Positions 7,753-15,302 of a stretch of 17,009 bases of DNA are shown here, piece by piece. The DNA lies in assembly GCA_025353305.1 (NCBI GenBank), contig JANXQX010000175.1, forward strand, positions 1 to 17,009, given 5' to 3'. The notes under the pieces are model-generated. The model was not told the origin of the DNA, did no database searches, and worked only from the letters and a program-made list of their open reading frames with translations. The stretch comes from Holophagaceae bacterium. Its GTDB lineage: Bacteria; Acidobacteriota; Holophagae; Holophagales; Holophagaceae. Numbering within the stretch: position 1 is the stretch's first letter; each line of letters begins with the position of its first letter. Position numbers and translations under genes: made by a program.

Positions 7753-8709
7753 TCAAAAGCCACATTCTTCCGAGATATCCGCGATCGGGAATTTACTGAG
7801 GTAGCGCTCGGCGCCATCGCAAAGCAAGGTGACGACCCGGCTGCCCACGGGGAGTTCACGCGCAAGCCGCGCTGCGGCCCACACATTGGCACCGCTGGAG
7901 CCGCCCACCAGGCAACCTTCCAGTTCGATGAGTTGGCGGGCGGTCGCAAGGCTATCTTCATCCGTCACGTCCAGGATGCGATCCGCCAACGTGAGATCCA
8001 GCACGGCGGGCACGTGAACGCTGCCGATGCCCTCGATCTTCCATTCGGAGACTTCCTTGCCGCCATAGCAGGAGCCTACTGGTTGCACGCACCAGGCCAC
8101 CAGTTTCGGATTCAGTTCTTTCAGTCGTTTCACAATGCCGGTAAAAGAGCCGCCGCTGCCCGCCGCGATGGCGATGCCATCCACACGCCCTTCCATCTGT
8201 TCCCAGATTTCCATCGCGGTGGTCGCGGCGTGCGTGCCGGGGTTGTCCCAATTGTCGTACTGGCGGCTGAGCCAAGCGTGGGGAAGGGTCTCCGCCAGTT
8301 TTTGCGTGTGGGCGACAGCACCATCCATGCCGTCTTCCTTGGGAACCACGACGAGCTCCGCTCCCAGAGCCTTCACGAGCTGCATCTTCTCCCGGCTGTA
8401 TTTGGTGGTCATCACGATGATGCAGCGGTAGCCCATGGCCTTGCAGGCCAGTGCCAAGCCCACTCCCGTGTTGCCCGCGGTGGCCTCGATGACCGTGGAT
8501 ACGCCGGGGATCAGCTCGCCCCGGGCCTCGGCGGCCTTCAACATGCCCACACCGATGCGGTCTTTGATACTGCCGCCAGGGTTGAGGTACTCAAGCTTCC
8601 CGAAGATCTCCAAGTCAGGCGAAAAGCGACGCAGCCGGAGCAGCGGGGTGTTCCCCACGAGTTCCAGGATGGAATCGACGACAGGTGCGGTGCACGTCTC
8701 AAGAATCAT
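7753..8709 (-). CDS. Cystathionine beta-synthase / cysteine synthase-like PLP enzyme
   Basis: This 318-residue fold-type II PLP enzyme has NPGGSIKDR with the Schiff-base lysine, a TAGNTG substrate loop, and GSGGSFTG as the phosphate-binding glycine loop. QYDNWDNPGTH and the stretch VQPVGSCYGG resemble cystathionine beta-synthase (QY.N..NP..H; VDPEGS) more than O-acetylserine sulfhydrylase CysK. It lacks the N-terminal heme segment and the C-terminal Bateman domains of the animal enzyme, as bacterial MccA-type enzymes do. It would condense homocysteine with serine or O-acetylserine to give cystathionine, which the next gene splits. I place the start at Met 8709 (MILETC...), matching the usual N-terminus 'I...ELVGNTPL'; a GGAAG lies four bases before it. 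A start 17 codons upstream is possible but unlikely. Confidence 0.88.
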   Translation of the reverse strand: MILETCTAPVVDSILELVGNTPLLRLRRFSPDLEIFGKLEYLNPGGSIKDRIGVGMLKAAEARGELIPGVSTVIEATAGNTGVGLALACKAMGYRCIIVMTTKYSREKMQLVKALGAELVVVPKEDGMDGAVAHTQKLAETLPHAWLSRQYDNWDNPGTHAATTAMEIWEQMEGRVDGIAIAAGSGGSFTGIVKRLKELNPKLVAWCVQPVGSCYGGKEVSEWKIEGIGSVHVPAVLDLTLADRILDVTDEDSLATARQLIELEGCLVGGSSGANVWAAARLARELPVGSRVVTLLCDGAERYLSKFPIADISEECGF

Positions 8710-8736
8710 AGGTCTTCCCAACCTCCATCCTAGGAA

Positions 8737-8754
8737 CCTGTCCCATGTGACAGG
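8737..8754. other. Short perfect hairpin in the leader of the transsulfuration operon
   Basis: CCTGTC and GACAGG form a six-base-pair stem around a six-base loop, 28 bases upstream of the start codon at 8709. There is no T-tract, so it is not a simple terminator. It does not match the SAM riboswitch classes I know. It may be a folding element or an operator half of a regulator site. Confidence 0.4.
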
Positions 8755-8780
8755 GGTCATAGCTGCCGGTCATAGCAGCC
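8755..8780. repeat. Tandem 13-bp direct repeat upstream of the transsulfuration operon
   Basis: GGTCATAGCTGCC is followed immediately by GGTCATAGCAGCC, two abutting 13-bp copies with a single mismatch. They sit next to the hairpin and about 46-71 bases upstream of the cystathionine beta-synthase-like start. Repeats of slightly more than one helical turn are common as operators for regulators that bind side by side. A chance duplication is also possible. Confidence 0.55.
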
Positions 8781-8837
8781 TCCGGCTCAGATCCGCGGTG
8801 TTTTTTGGACGCGAGAAGCTTAGCGCTGGCAATGCTT

Positions 8838-8866
8838 TTGCAGTGCCTTCGTATCGATTTTATGAC
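8838..8866 (+). promoter_or_regulatory. Possible promoter of the broken gene at 8929
   Basis: TTGCAG (8838-8843), a 17-base spacer and TATGAC (8861-8866) resemble a sigma70 promoter pointing at the ATG at 8929. A second AT-rich box, TATACT (8875-8880), lies close by without a clear partner. The assignment rests on sequence alone. Confidence 0.3.
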
Positions 8867-8928
8867 TTGTTGGTTATACTCGCATTATTGATTGATTGGT
8901 TACCCTGCCTCCTGCTGAAAGGAGTCCC

Positions 8929-9441
8929 ATGCCCAGTTCTCCACGCATCGCGATTGTTGGCGATGTCAGCGTGGCGACCCGTGCCCGAAGGTTTTCAGCG
9001 GAAGCCAGCATCGTGCATTTCGAAAACGGCCCACGTCTCCTTCGCCAATTGCGGCCTTCCCTATCAATTCGGCGACGTCATCCGGATCCCCGTCGGCGAT
9101 GCGCGGGAGGCCGCGCAGTGGCTCGGTGAGACCTACGGGTTCAGCATCAGCATTTGCTCCGACGCCAACTTTCTCGCTCCCGCGCAGTTCCAGAGCAAGC
9201 GCAGGACGGTGGCGACCACCTTCGCCGACGGCAATGCGAAATATTCCCCCGAGGGGCTCCGACGCTGGAATGCCGACCGCTGTCCCTATAAGCTTGAACC
9301 CGCGCTGGATCCACCCTCTACAGCCTGCTCTTTGGCCATCCCCACGGTATGTGGGAGATTCAATCGCCCAATCCGTCCGATCGGGTAGCCATCAGTTTCG
9401 GATTGAGACATTGGTCACCACAACGAGGCCTGAGAAGCTGA
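8929..9441 (+). pseudogene. Frameshifted gene of unknown family
   Basis: An ATG at 8929 has a good AAGGAG four bases upstream and reads MPSSPRIAIVGD..., but that frame stops at 9127-9129. Between about 9050 and 9300 the next frame is the plausible coding one, with G/C-ending codons. It gives GDVIRIPVGDAREAAQWLGE, then CSDANFLAPAQF and PEGLRRWNADRCPY. From about 9307 the original frame again looks coding: STLYSLLFGHPHGMWEIQ, ending in WSPQRGLRS and a TGA at 9439-9441. Two compensating indels would restore a protein of about 170 residues. The opening 'RIAIVGD' resembles the first strand of a Rossmann-like or glutamine-amidotransferase-related fold, but the rest matches nothing I recognise. Its tail is similar to the remnant at 149-258. 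Sequencing error in both places is an alternative. Confidence 0.5.
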
Positions 9442-9542
9442 ATCCTCGTGCGAAAATGGGGATTTGAAAGAGTGGCAGCAGCGCTTCCAGTTCCTTGGAA
9501 CACCTGTCATCTGCCTGGGTAAATGACGAAGACGGAGCTTTA

Positions 9543-11030
9543 ATGAACGATTCCATCGCCCTCAGCCCCAACAAGCTCGTGCGCGCCCTGGGGAAGCCTG
9601 CGGCGGAGTTCACAAAGCAGGACATCATCCGCTTCATCGAAGAAAACGATATCCGCATGTTCAATTTCCGCTACGTGGCGGGGGATGGCCGCCTCAAGAA
9701 GCTCAACTTCGTCATAAACAGCAAAGCGCATCTCGACAAGGTGCTGTCCATGGGTGAACGGGTGGATGGCTCCAGCCTCTTTTCCTTTGTATCGGCCGAT
9801 TCCAGCGATCTCTACGTGGTGCCGCGGTACCGCACAGCCTTCGTGAATCCCTTCAGCGAAGTGCCCACCCTCGACTTCATCTGCTCCTTCTACAACAACC
9901 AGGGAGATCCCCTGGAAAGCGCACCGGAGTTCATTCTGCGCAAGGCCCAGCGGGAATTGAAGGCGAAGACCGGAGCCACGCTGGAAGCCCTGGGCGAGCT
10001 GGAATACTACCTTTTCTCCGAGGTGGACCGGATCTATCCCATCGTGGAACAGAAGGGCTACCACGAATCCCATCCCTTCTCGAAGTGGGGCCTGGTGCGG
10101 CGCGAGGCTATGCAGGTCATCAGCGAGATGGGCGGCATGATCAAGTACGGCCACGCCGAGGTGGGCAACATCATCGCGGGCGATCTGGAGATGGTGCAGC
10201 ACGAGATCGAATTCCTGCCGGTGCCCATCGAAGACGCGGCGGATCAGTTGGTGACGGCCAAGTGGGCGCTGCGGGAAGTGGCCTACAAGCACGGCCTGGA
10301 AGTCACTTTCGCCCCCAAGATCATCGTGGGCCAGGCCGGCAGCGGCCTCCATATCCACAGCCGCCTCGTAAAGGATGGCGTGAACTTGATGGCCGACGAA
10401 AATGGGCTGACTGATACCGCCAAGAAAGTGATCGCGGGCTACCTGATGTGCGCCGAATCACTCACGGCCTTCGGCAACACCGTGCCCACCTCCTTCCTAC
10501 GCCTGGTGCCGCACCAGGAGGCGCCCACAAGCATCTGCTGGGGGGATCGCAACCGCTCGGTGCTGGTGCGCGTGCCGCTCGGCTGGGTAGGTCTGGGCGA
10601 CAAGATGCAGCGCGATGCCAACCCGCTCGAAGGCCCCGGAACAGGCCGGTTCGAAAACAACCAAACCGTGGAGATCCGCAGCCCCGACGGCTCCGCCAAT
10701 ATCCACCTGCTCCTGGCGGGCCTGGCTGTGGCCGCGCGCTATGGCCTGGAACAGCCCGAAGCGTTGATGATCGCCGAGCAGCTTTTCGTCCGGGCGGACG
10801 CCGCGAAGGTGCCGGGACTCAAACGGCTACCGGCTTCCTGCTTCGAAGCGGGCGCCTGTCTGAAGCGTGACCGCGCCCGCTATGAAGACGGCGGCGTATT
10901 CCCGGCGGGGCTCATCGATTCCTTCGTCCAGAATCTCCAGGCCTTCGACGACCTGAACATGAGCGAGAAGCTTTTCGGCAACGCCGATTCCCTGAGCCAG
11001 CTTGTGACCCGCCACCTGCAATGCGGCTGA
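9543..11030 (+). CDS. Glutamine synthetase, divergent class without adenylylation tail
   Basis: This 495-residue enzyme has the glutamine synthetase catalytic blocks in order: GELEYYLF with metal ligands Glu152 and Glu154; GHAEVGN with Glu206; VQHEIEF with His220. GSGLHIH follows with His270, then FLRLVPHQEAP with Arg320, DRNRSV (335-340), and VEIRSPDGSAN with Glu377 and Arg379. It should make glutamine from glutamate, ammonia and ATP in the cytoplasm, or act on a related gamma-glutamyl substrate. The C-terminal region lacks the 'NLYDLP' tyrosine segment that GlnE adenylylates in enterobacterial GlnA. Instead it ends in a helical stretch (LPASCFEAGACLKRDRARY and beyond). The start at 9543 has GGAG five bases upstream; an upstream TTG in frame at 9495 lacks one. 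The gene after it starts 13 bases beyond the stop. Confidence 0.88.
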   Translation: MNDSIALSPNKLVRALGKPAAEFTKQDIIRFIEENDIRMFNFRYVAGDGRLKKLNFVINSKAHLDKVLSMGERVDGSSLFSFVSADSSDLYVVPRYRTAFVNPFSEVPTLDFICSFYNNQGDPLESAPEFILRKAQRELKAKTGATLEALGELEYYLFSEVDRIYPIVEQKGYHESHPFSKWGLVRREAMQVISEMGGMIKYGHAEVGNIIAGDLEMVQHEIEFLPVPIEDAADQLVTAKWALREVAYKHGLEVTFAPKIIVGQAGSGLHIHSRLVKDGVNLMADENGLTDTAKKVIAGYLMCAESLTAFGNTVPTSFLRLVPHQEAPTSICWGDRNRSVLVRVPLGWVGLGDKMQRDANPLEGPGTGRFENNQTVEIRSPDGSANIHLLLAGLAVAARYGLEQPEALMIAEQLFVRADAAKVPGLKRLPASCFEAGACLKRDRARYEDGGVFPAGLIDSFVQNLQAFDDLNMSEKLFGNADSLSQLVTRHLQCG

Positions 11031-11043
11031 TAAAGTTGAATCC

Positions 11044-12045
11044 ATGAGCCAACTTCTCGATACAGTCCTCCTCTTCGCCCTGCCCGCCTCAGGCAAATCG
11101 GAGGTGCGCCGCTACTTGGCGAGCCTCACGCCGGACCAGTGCCGCAACGATTTCCATATGGGCCCCACCCTGCAACTGGACGACTACCCCTACGTTCACC
11201 TGATGCACCGGATTGATGATGAACTGAAGGCGAACGGACTTGGCTACGCCTACTATCGCGGGCCGAACCGCCCCTTCATTGACGACTGGACTTGGGCGGT
11301 GCTCATCGAGCTGCTGAACCAGGACTACGCCGACCTGATGGCCAGCCGCCAGATCGAGGTGCCCAGCGCCGCCCAGCACCTGTTCGACCGGCTGGATGCG
11401 GCCCATGCCAAGTTTGATCTGCCCCAGCCCCTTGGCGAGATTCCCCACCGCATCCGCGTACGCATAGCCGAAGCCCTGGAAGCCGAATGCCGCCGGGAAT
11501 TGGATGTCCTCAACCGCCAGAACGCCCAGGACAAGACGGGCCGCACGCTAGTCATCGAGGCCGCACGCGGTGGCGCCCACGGCTCAGCCTTCCCACTCAC
11601 GCCGCCCCACGGCTACGATTCATCGTTCCAGACCCTGTCGCCGGAAATTCTGGAGAAGGCCACCGTGCTTTATGTCTGGGTGGATCCCGCCGAAAGCCGC
11701 CGGAAGAACATCGAACGCGGCCGCCCCGACGGCCAGGGCAGCATCCTCAACCACAGCGTACCGATGGAAGTGATGCTGGGCCAGTACGGCTGCGACGACA
11801 TGGCCTGGTTGCTGGAACAATCGGCTCAGGGCGACCGCCCCGGCACGATCCGGGTGGAGCGAATCGTCCAGGAAGGCGACCGCTACGCCAGCAAGGTTTA
11901 CCACCTGCCGGTGGCCCGCTTCGACAACCGGAAGGACCTCACCACCTTCGTCCGCGAGGATCCCAAGCTTTGGAAGCCCGCCGATGTGCGGGCCATCCAC
12001 GGCGAGTTGAAGGCCGCGTTCGATCCGTTGAGCATTGGAAGATAA
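11044..12045 (+). CDS. P-loop kinase-like protein of unknown function, paired with glutamine synthetase
   Basis: The 333-residue protein opens with a hydrophobic strand and ALPASGKS (12-19), a Walker A loop with Ala in place of the first Gly. The pair Asp46-Asp47 follows the second strand. A buried strand TLVIEAARGG (168-177) offers an acidic residue where a Walker B would be. VWVDPAESRRKNIERGRPDG (211-230) is an Arg-rich segment like the LID of nucleoside or nucleotide kinases. The overall plan fits a P-loop small-molecule or nucleotide kinase, but I do not recognise the family or its substrate. It starts 13 bases after the glutamine synthetase stop with no clear Shine-Dalgarno, so translation is probably coupled. 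A shared role in nitrogen metabolism is inference from this arrangement. Confidence 0.7.
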   Translation: MSQLLDTVLLFALPASGKSEVRRYLASLTPDQCRNDFHMGPTLQLDDYPYVHLMHRIDDELKANGLGYAYYRGPNRPFIDDWTWAVLIELLNQDYADLMASRQIEVPSAAQHLFDRLDAAHAKFDLPQPLGEIPHRIRVRIAEALEAECRRELDVLNRQNAQDKTGRTLVIEAARGGAHGSAFPLTPPHGYDSSFQTLSPEILEKATVLYVWVDPAESRRKNIERGRPDGQGSILNHSVPMEVMLGQYGCDDMAWLLEQSAQGDRPGTIRVERIVQEGDRYASKVYHLPVARFDNRKDLTTFVREDPKLWKPADVRAIHGELKAAFDPLSIGR

Positions 12046-12062
12046 CGCTCTCACAAGACTGT

Positions 12063-13157
12063 TCAGATTTCCTTGGCCGCCTTGAGTTCCAAGGCCCGCT
12101 TGCGTTCGGCCCGGGTCAGGAAGGCCACCGCCACCAGCACGAACCCGAGGCTCACCCAATTCTGGAGGCTGGGGAATTTGCTGCCGAAAATGGCCCAGCC
12201 CAGCAGTGTGGCGGTGGTGCCTGCCACCAGGGACGTGAGCCGATTCACCAGGCCTGTGAAGGTGGCAGTTCGCCCCTTGAACATGAAGATGAAGACACTG
12301 AAGAAAGCCACGATTCCGAAGGCAACGCCGGAAAGCGAAGCCCAGATCCAGGTAGGCAAGGGCGATCGGATGGCGCTGACAAAACCTGTGATCTGATGCA
12401 GCTCTCCCCAACTTGCGAAGAGCCGCGGGGAGAAGAACACGAACGTGGCGATGGCGACCATGGTGAGGGATGCTGCGATCTGCTCCGTGGCAAAGAAAGC
12501 GCGGTTGTTCAAGGGCTCGCCCTTGGGCCGGGTGTTCTTGTAGTAGTTCATGATGTAGATGCGGATGGCGTAGGCGACGATGTAGCTGGTGAGAATGATC
12601 ATGGCCGCACGGTTGTGCAGGAAATCGAAACTACTGCCGTTGCTCCCCATCAGCTCGATGCTGGCGGCCATGACCGCGAAGGCCACGGCAGCGTTCTCCT
12701 CCCAGTAGACCCGTTTGGTCAGGATTCCTTGGGCGATCTGCACACCATCCACCACGCGGCCGATGACGATGACGCTGGCCCGCATGATGACCATGGCCAC
12801 CATCACGGAAATCGGCAGTGTGTACATCAGTGTGGTGGTGGGAATCACCACCGCGGTGCAGATGCCACTGGGGATGATGTACAGCAGTTCCGAGGGGATC
12901 TTCCAAGCACCTAGCTGGATGATTCGGATGCTTTCCATGCGCCACCAGCCCAGCACCAGCACCGGGACCAGGCAGGTGAGATTGGCCCCGAAGGTGTTGT
13001 AGGCCAGAAAGGCCATGTCGTCCATGCGCGGCACGGCGCCGTTAACACTCCCCGTGAAAAATTTCACGATGAGCCCCGTGGCCACATAAAACAGGAAATA
13101 GCCCACGCATAGCTGCACCAGGCGGCCAGTACTACCTTCCGAAGTCTTTCCAAACAC
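12063..13157 (-). CDS. Multi-pass inner-membrane protein, DMT/EamA-like transporter
   Basis: This 364-residue protein has about nine or ten hydrophobic segments. They include LVQLCVGYFLFYVATGLIV near the N-terminus, VMVAMVIMRASVIVIGRVVDG mid-way, and LVNRLTSLVAGTTATLLGWAIFG with WVSLGFVLVAVAFL before a basic Arg/Lys-rich tail. The 'RAS..IG....G' helix end and the late 'LTSLVAGTTATLLGWAIFG' helix resemble drug/metabolite transporters, where such segments border the two EamA repeats. The length is greater than the usual 290-310 residues, and the match is by pattern only. The chosen start is a GTG at 13157 with GGAG six bases upstream; the frame stays open to a TTG at 13214 without a ribosome site. 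It converges with the P-loop gene, with 17 bases between the stops. Substrate unknown. Confidence 0.62.
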   Translation of the reverse strand: MFGKTSEGSTGRLVQLCVGYFLFYVATGLIVKFFTGSVNGAVPRMDDMAFLAYNTFGANLTCLVPVLVLGWWRMESIRIIQLGAWKIPSELLYIIPSGICTAVVIPTTTLMYTLPISVMVAMVIMRASVIVIGRVVDGVQIAQGILTKRVYWEENAAVAFAVMAASIELMGSNGSSFDFLHNRAAMIILTSYIVAYAIRIYIMNYYKNTRPKGEPLNNRAFFATEQIAASLTMVAIATFVFFSPRLFASWGELHQITGFVSAIRSPLPTWIWASLSGVAFGIVAFFSVFIFMFKGRTATFTGLVNRLTSLVAGTTATLLGWAIFGSKFPSLQNWVSLGFVLVAVAFLTRAERKRALELKAAKEI

Positions 13158-13346
13158 GCGACTCTCCAGGCGATCATCATTTCGATCGCAAACCCTTTGG
13201 GCTACTCCCGACAAGATGAGTCTAGCAAAGCAACGGGGTTGGCAGAGAGGTTACACCAAACTACAAAAAATCGGACCTGGCCCAAACAGAGGCGCTTTGG
13301 AAGGGTAAACAATGCCCACAGGATCTCAGTTTGTTCACAAAAGGCC

Positions 13347-13375
13347 TTGACACCTTTAGCGCACATGGAAAAGAT
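13347..13375 (+). promoter_or_regulatory. Possible promoter of the clan CD peptidase cluster
   Basis: TTGACA (13347-13352) is a consensus -35 box. The matching -10 after 17 bases, AAAGAT (13370-13375), fits only three of six positions. It is correctly placed upstream of the small protein gene and is the best promoter candidate for the three-gene cluster. A weak -10 could mean an activator is needed. Confidence 0.3.
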
Positions 13376-13406
13376 CGTGGCAGGATCCCCCTGCAGGCCT
13401 AATTTT

Positions 13407-13778
13407 ATGAGTATTCAATCTTTGGACCCTCAAGGTCCACTTTGCTTGGCTTCCATGGCCGATCCTCTTCCACAGGCTAATATGCAGCCGAATAATTCCT
13501 CCGTTCTCCACTTGGAGGTTGCCGCCAGCGCCCTGGGTGAAGGTCTGCCTGGCGCTGATCAACTGATCCGAGCAGTCCACCATCTCATCGGTCAGCAGTT
13601 CGCCGCTGACCTGATCAGTGCGGGTTCGGTCAGAGGCAAGATCACCGGTTCCGCCAACCGGCCTTTTCACTACGAAGTTTTAGCAATTTTTCTCTCCAAC
13701 AGCACCTATACCGCAGTCACCCACAAACTCACTTTCTCATTTGAAAATGAAATCTGCACACTGCTTGCTTCTGAATAA
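13407..13778 (+). CDS. Small protein homologous to the N-terminal domain of the downstream peptidase
   Basis: The 123-residue reading (from ATG 13407) contains 'DQLIRAVHHLIGQQFAADL...', then GKITGSANRPFHYEVLAIFL and YTAVTHKLTFSFENE. It aligns over about 70 residues with residues 47-117 of the peptidase encoded 27 bases downstream: GQQFAADLISAG against TQHFSAEIGRSA, KITGSANR against TITGRIGN, EVLAIFLSNSTYTAV against EALIIFLAKNDYSAT. The two are therefore paralogous domains. No convincing signal peptide is visible here, unlike in the peptidase. The start is uncertain: ATGs at 13365, 13407, 13455 and 13482 share the frame and none has a good Shine-Dalgarno. A chaperone, inhibitor or adaptor role by domain mimicry is plausible but unproven. 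Confidence 0.6.
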   Translation: MSIQSLDPQGPLCLASMADPLPQANMQPNNSSVLHLEVAASALGEGLPGADQLIRAVHHLIGQQFAADLISAGSVRGKITGSANRPFHYEVLAIFLSNSTYTAVTHKLTFSFENEICTLLASE

Positions 13779-13805
13779 AACACACCAACCCCAAGGAGGC
13801 GCACC

Positions 13806-15302
13806 ATGCGCAAGAACGTTCCATTTCTGCTGACACCCATATTGGTGCTGCTGGTAGCGGCACCCCTTACTGCCGAGGTAGGAGGTCCTCTCCGAGCCAT
13901 CCAGTTGCGCCCGAGCAAGATCATCCTTCAAGCTGCCGAGAAGCAGCAAGTGGAGACCCTCACCCACGGACTTCTGACCCAGCATTTCAGCGCGGAAATC
14001 GGCCGGAGTGCCGCAGTCCATCCCCAAATCACGATCACGGGTCGGATCGGGAACAAGCTGAACGCCGAGGCCCTGATCATCTTCCTAGCAAAAAACGACT
14101 ATAGCGCCACGGTCTCCAAACTCGATTACGACATCGAAGGCGGGAAGGCCACCCTCCGCAACAAAGTAGATAATTTCACTCCCCCCGCGGGGGTTGTACG
14201 CACGGTCGCCGCCGCCACCCCGGCCGTGATGCAAATCAAGGCCAGCCTGTTGAAGAACCTGAAATTGAGCCTGCCTCAAGGCCATGGGCCGAAAGCCATG
14301 GCGAACACCGCCAATACTGAGTTCCCAAGTGCCGTACAGGCCACCAACGATGTTGGCAATATCTTCACGCAGGCGTTCGGCAGCGTGGACAAGAAAATCG
14401 GCTCCGCCAGCACCAAGGCTGCCGTCATGAACGTCTTGCAAACGAGCACGAACCTGCTGGCATGGAACAACATCGGTCATGGCAACCCAGGCGTCATCAT
14501 TCAGTGGAACTCTGACCCCATGTGGTCTACGGACTTCAGCTCAGCCACGAATTTCAGTGGCCTGTACAACTCAGTGGTCTTGCTGAATTCCTGCAACGTA
14601 TGCGCCAGCCCCTATTCCCTCAAGAACGCCATCATGTCCCACCACCCACGGGCCTACATCGGAGGCCTGATCAGCTTGCCGGTGGCCCGCTCTGAATACG
14701 TGGACGTGGACTTCTGGCGCGCCACACTGATTAACGGCCAGTCCATGGGCATCGCGCTCAATACCGCCGCTGCAGCCCACGGACTTACCGGTGCTTTCTG
14801 CCTGGAAGGTTTCAACGGCCGTTTTGTGGACGTGGCGACTTCAAAGCTCACCGAGGACTGCAACTCCATGAACTATAACAACGTGACCGCAGCCTTTGCC
14901 GGCGGGGCTTGGAAGGTCGTGGACGGTGGCGCTTGGCTGCTTGACTTCGGCGCCAACAAGGCCAATGCCGAGAAGGCCAGGGACATCATCAAGCATTACA
15001 AGCTGGACAAGCAGTGCTTCGTGGGCCGTCCCCACGCTCCCATGACCTATTTCACGGTTGCGGGATCCGCCCCCGCCGGTGCCTATCCGGGAGAGGATTC
15101 CATTCCGCTGAATCCTGTGAATGTCAAAGCCTCTTTTGTGGGTGGGGCTTGGAAGGTCGTAGATGGTTCCTCCTGGCTGCTTGATTTCGGGACCAAAGAA
15201 GCGGATGCGAAAATCGCCGCGGACATCATCAAGTTTTACGGCTTCACCCGCATGTGTTTCGTGGGCCGTCCCAACCCGGGCATGACCTACTTCCGTAAAT
15301 GA
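13806..15302 (+). CDS. Secreted clan CD (gingipain/caspase-like) cysteine peptidase with two C-terminal repeats
   Basis: The 498-residue protein starts with a signal peptide (Arg2-Lys3, hydrophobic 6-20, likely cleavage near Thr22-Ala23). Residues 45-120 form the domain shared with the preceding small protein. The middle carries a clan CD signature: WNNIGHGNPG with His225-Gly226, and VVLLNSCNVC with Cys263, each after a hydrophobic strand and 38 residues apart, as expected for the His and Cys of gingipain, legumain, clostripain and caspase folds. Cys266 is a second candidate. Two copies of a 57-residue module follow at 360-416 and 440-496: 'GGAWKVVDG..WLLDFG...A.A...A.DIIK.Y......CFVGRP...MTYF'. 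They are probably targeting or substrate-binding modules. AAGGAGG lies six bases before the ATG. The stop overlaps the next start by ATGA. Confidence 0.7.
   Translation: MRKNVPFLLTPILVLLVAAPLTAEVGGPLRAIQLRPSKIILQAAEKQQVETLTHGLLTQHFSAEIGRSAAVHPQITITGRIGNKLNAEALIIFLAKNDYSATVSKLDYDIEGGKATLRNKVDNFTPPAGVVRTVAAATPAVMQIKASLLKNLKLSLPQGHGPKAMANTANTEFPSAVQATNDVGNIFTQAFGSVDKKIGSASTKAAVMNVLQTSTNLLAWNNIGHGNPGVIIQWNSDPMWSTDFSSATNFSGLYNSVVLLNSCNVCASPYSLKNAIMSHHPRAYIGGLISLPVARSEYVDVDFWRATLINGQSMGIALNTAAAAHGLTGAFCLEGFNGRFVDVATSKLTEDCNSMNYNNVTAAFAGGAWKVVDGGAWLLDFGANKANAEKARDIIKHYKLDKQCFVGRPHAPMTYFTVAGSAPAGAYPGEDSIPLNPVNVKASFVGGAWKVVDGSSWLLDFGTKEADAKIAADIIKFYGFTRMCFVGRPNPGMTYFRK

Noticed and set aside
6503..7765. 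Longer version of the gamma-lyase gene starting at 7765
   Set aside because: The extra 12 codons span the AAGGAG ribosome site of the Met at 7729 and would overlap the end of the upstream gene. Family N-termini fit the shorter form.
7720..8733. 337-codon plus-strand open frame
   Set aside because: Exact antisense shadow of the cystathionine beta-synthase-like gene; composition rich in His, Arg and Ala.
9540..10358. 272-codon minus-strand open frame
   Set aside because: Antisense to the glutamine synthetase, whose catalytic blocks are unmistakable.
11487..12914. 475-codon plus-strand open frame
   Set aside because: It spans two real genes on opposite strands, and its composition (Pro, Arg, Gly, then His, Asp) is typical of out-of-frame GC-rich DNA.
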